64,000 nucleotides of DNA, taken from contig NZ_JYLN01000010.1 in the NCBI RefSeq assembly GCF_001439735.1, positions 1 to 64,000 on the forward strand, read 5' to 3'. Below the pieces are notes generated by a model, which saw nothing but the letters and a program-made list of their open reading frames with translations, was not told the DNA's origin and did no database searches. The translations under genes were made by a program, and so were the position numbers. Each line of letters begins with the position of its first letter. The first letter of the stretch is position 1. This DNA is from Pseudomonas paralactis. GTDB taxonomy: Bacteria > Pseudomonadota > Gammaproteobacteria > Pseudomonadales > Pseudomonadaceae. Below, in pieces: positions 63,734-64,000 of this stretch.

Positions 63734-64000
63734 ATGAAGCTGCTATCCAAATGTTTTTTGGCGGGATGTGTGTTGCTGTTCAGTGGTGTTTCAAGTGCGG
63801 GTATTACATTGGGTGGTACACGTGTTGTTTATCAGGAGAAGCTTAAAGAAACCTCAATCATGGTCAAGAATGATGGTGATAAAGACATCATGGTTCAGTC
63901 ATGGATAGAGCCAGCGGCCAATGTTTCGGAACAAGCTGTGCCTTTCGCTTTAACCCCTGCACTTAGTCGTCTCGGGGCCAGTAAACAACAAAGTTTGCGC
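63734..64000 (+). CDS. Periplasmic fimbrial chaperone, cut by the window end
   Basis: The first 89 codons are present. Signal peptide MKLLSKCFLAGCVLLFSGVS and SAGI, then PapD-type motifs GGTRVVYQEKLKETSIMVKN, VQSWIEPAANV and PFALTPALSRL. The gene runs off the right edge. It is the second gene of the second chaperone-usher operon. Confidence 0.88.
   Translation, partial: MKLLSKCFLAGCVLLFSGVSSAGITLGGTRVVYQEKLKETSIMVKNDGDKDIMVQSWIEPAANVSEQAVPFALTPALSRLGASKQQSLR

Overview
The window reads as a chromosome segment of a Pseudomonas of the P. fluorescens group. The evidence is high-GC coding, REP elements of the known Pseudomonas types (arms GTGGGAGCTGGCTTGCC and CTGTAGGAGCGAGC), a DUF1652 gene, a gacA-uvrC-pgsA-tRNA-Gly block with a TTG-started gacA, and many close Pseudomonas-type families.

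Left part (1-33 kb), mostly core or long-resident genes: a DUF3857 transglutaminase-like protein; a glutamine-synthetase-family enzyme with its XRE/cupin regulator; an RcnB-like protein; an MFS carrier; a PAS-LuxR regulator; a transglycosylase-like lipoprotein; an FKBP isomerase; an ArsR/P450/monooxygenase cassette; mgtA behind a long structured leader, then mgtC; an EvgA/EvgS-like phosphorelay with a degenerate receiver after it; a B12-uptake operon (btuB-like receptor, 2Fe-2S protein, BtuF-like protein) under a cobalamin riboswitch; a DAHP synthase preceded by an aromatic-rich leader peptide, an intrinsic terminator and a second aromatic-rich small ORF; then gacA, uvrC, pgsA and tRNA-Gly(GCC).

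Middle part (33.2-49.6 kb) is bounded by two 92-bp direct repeats (86/92 identical) that begin in the 3' end of tRNA-Gly. Each contains the 18-bp sequence used by clc/PAGI-2-type elements. No integrase is left. The cargo is a CupB-like chaperone-usher operon: subunit, chaperone, usher, second chaperone, TpsB, TpsA adhesin with GLUG repeats, and a tip-like adhesin. A divergent LuxR-type response regulator sits beside it and has Glu at the phosphorylation site. The rest of the island and the next 10 kb hold more tip-adhesin-like genes (five loci plus a fragment), three copies (one truncated) of an unrecognised 251-aa coiled-coil protein, a truncated CapW/WYL regulator, other gene debris, and a 25-bp inverted repeat flanking 47.6-51.0 kb.

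Right part (54.7-64 kb): a GldA/GldF/GldG-like ABC operon that ends in another tip adhesin; an SDR/AraC/aldehyde dehydrogenase group; and the start of a second chaperone-usher operon, cut by the window end. Both chaperone-usher operons carry the same 12-mer (CCTTGTAGGAAT) about 155 bp before the first start codon. In the second operon it is part of a perfect TGTAGGA-N4-TCCTACA palindrome, which suggests shared control by an EvgA/RocA-type regulator. Coordinates, starts and homologies come from reading the sequence alone; no database search was run.
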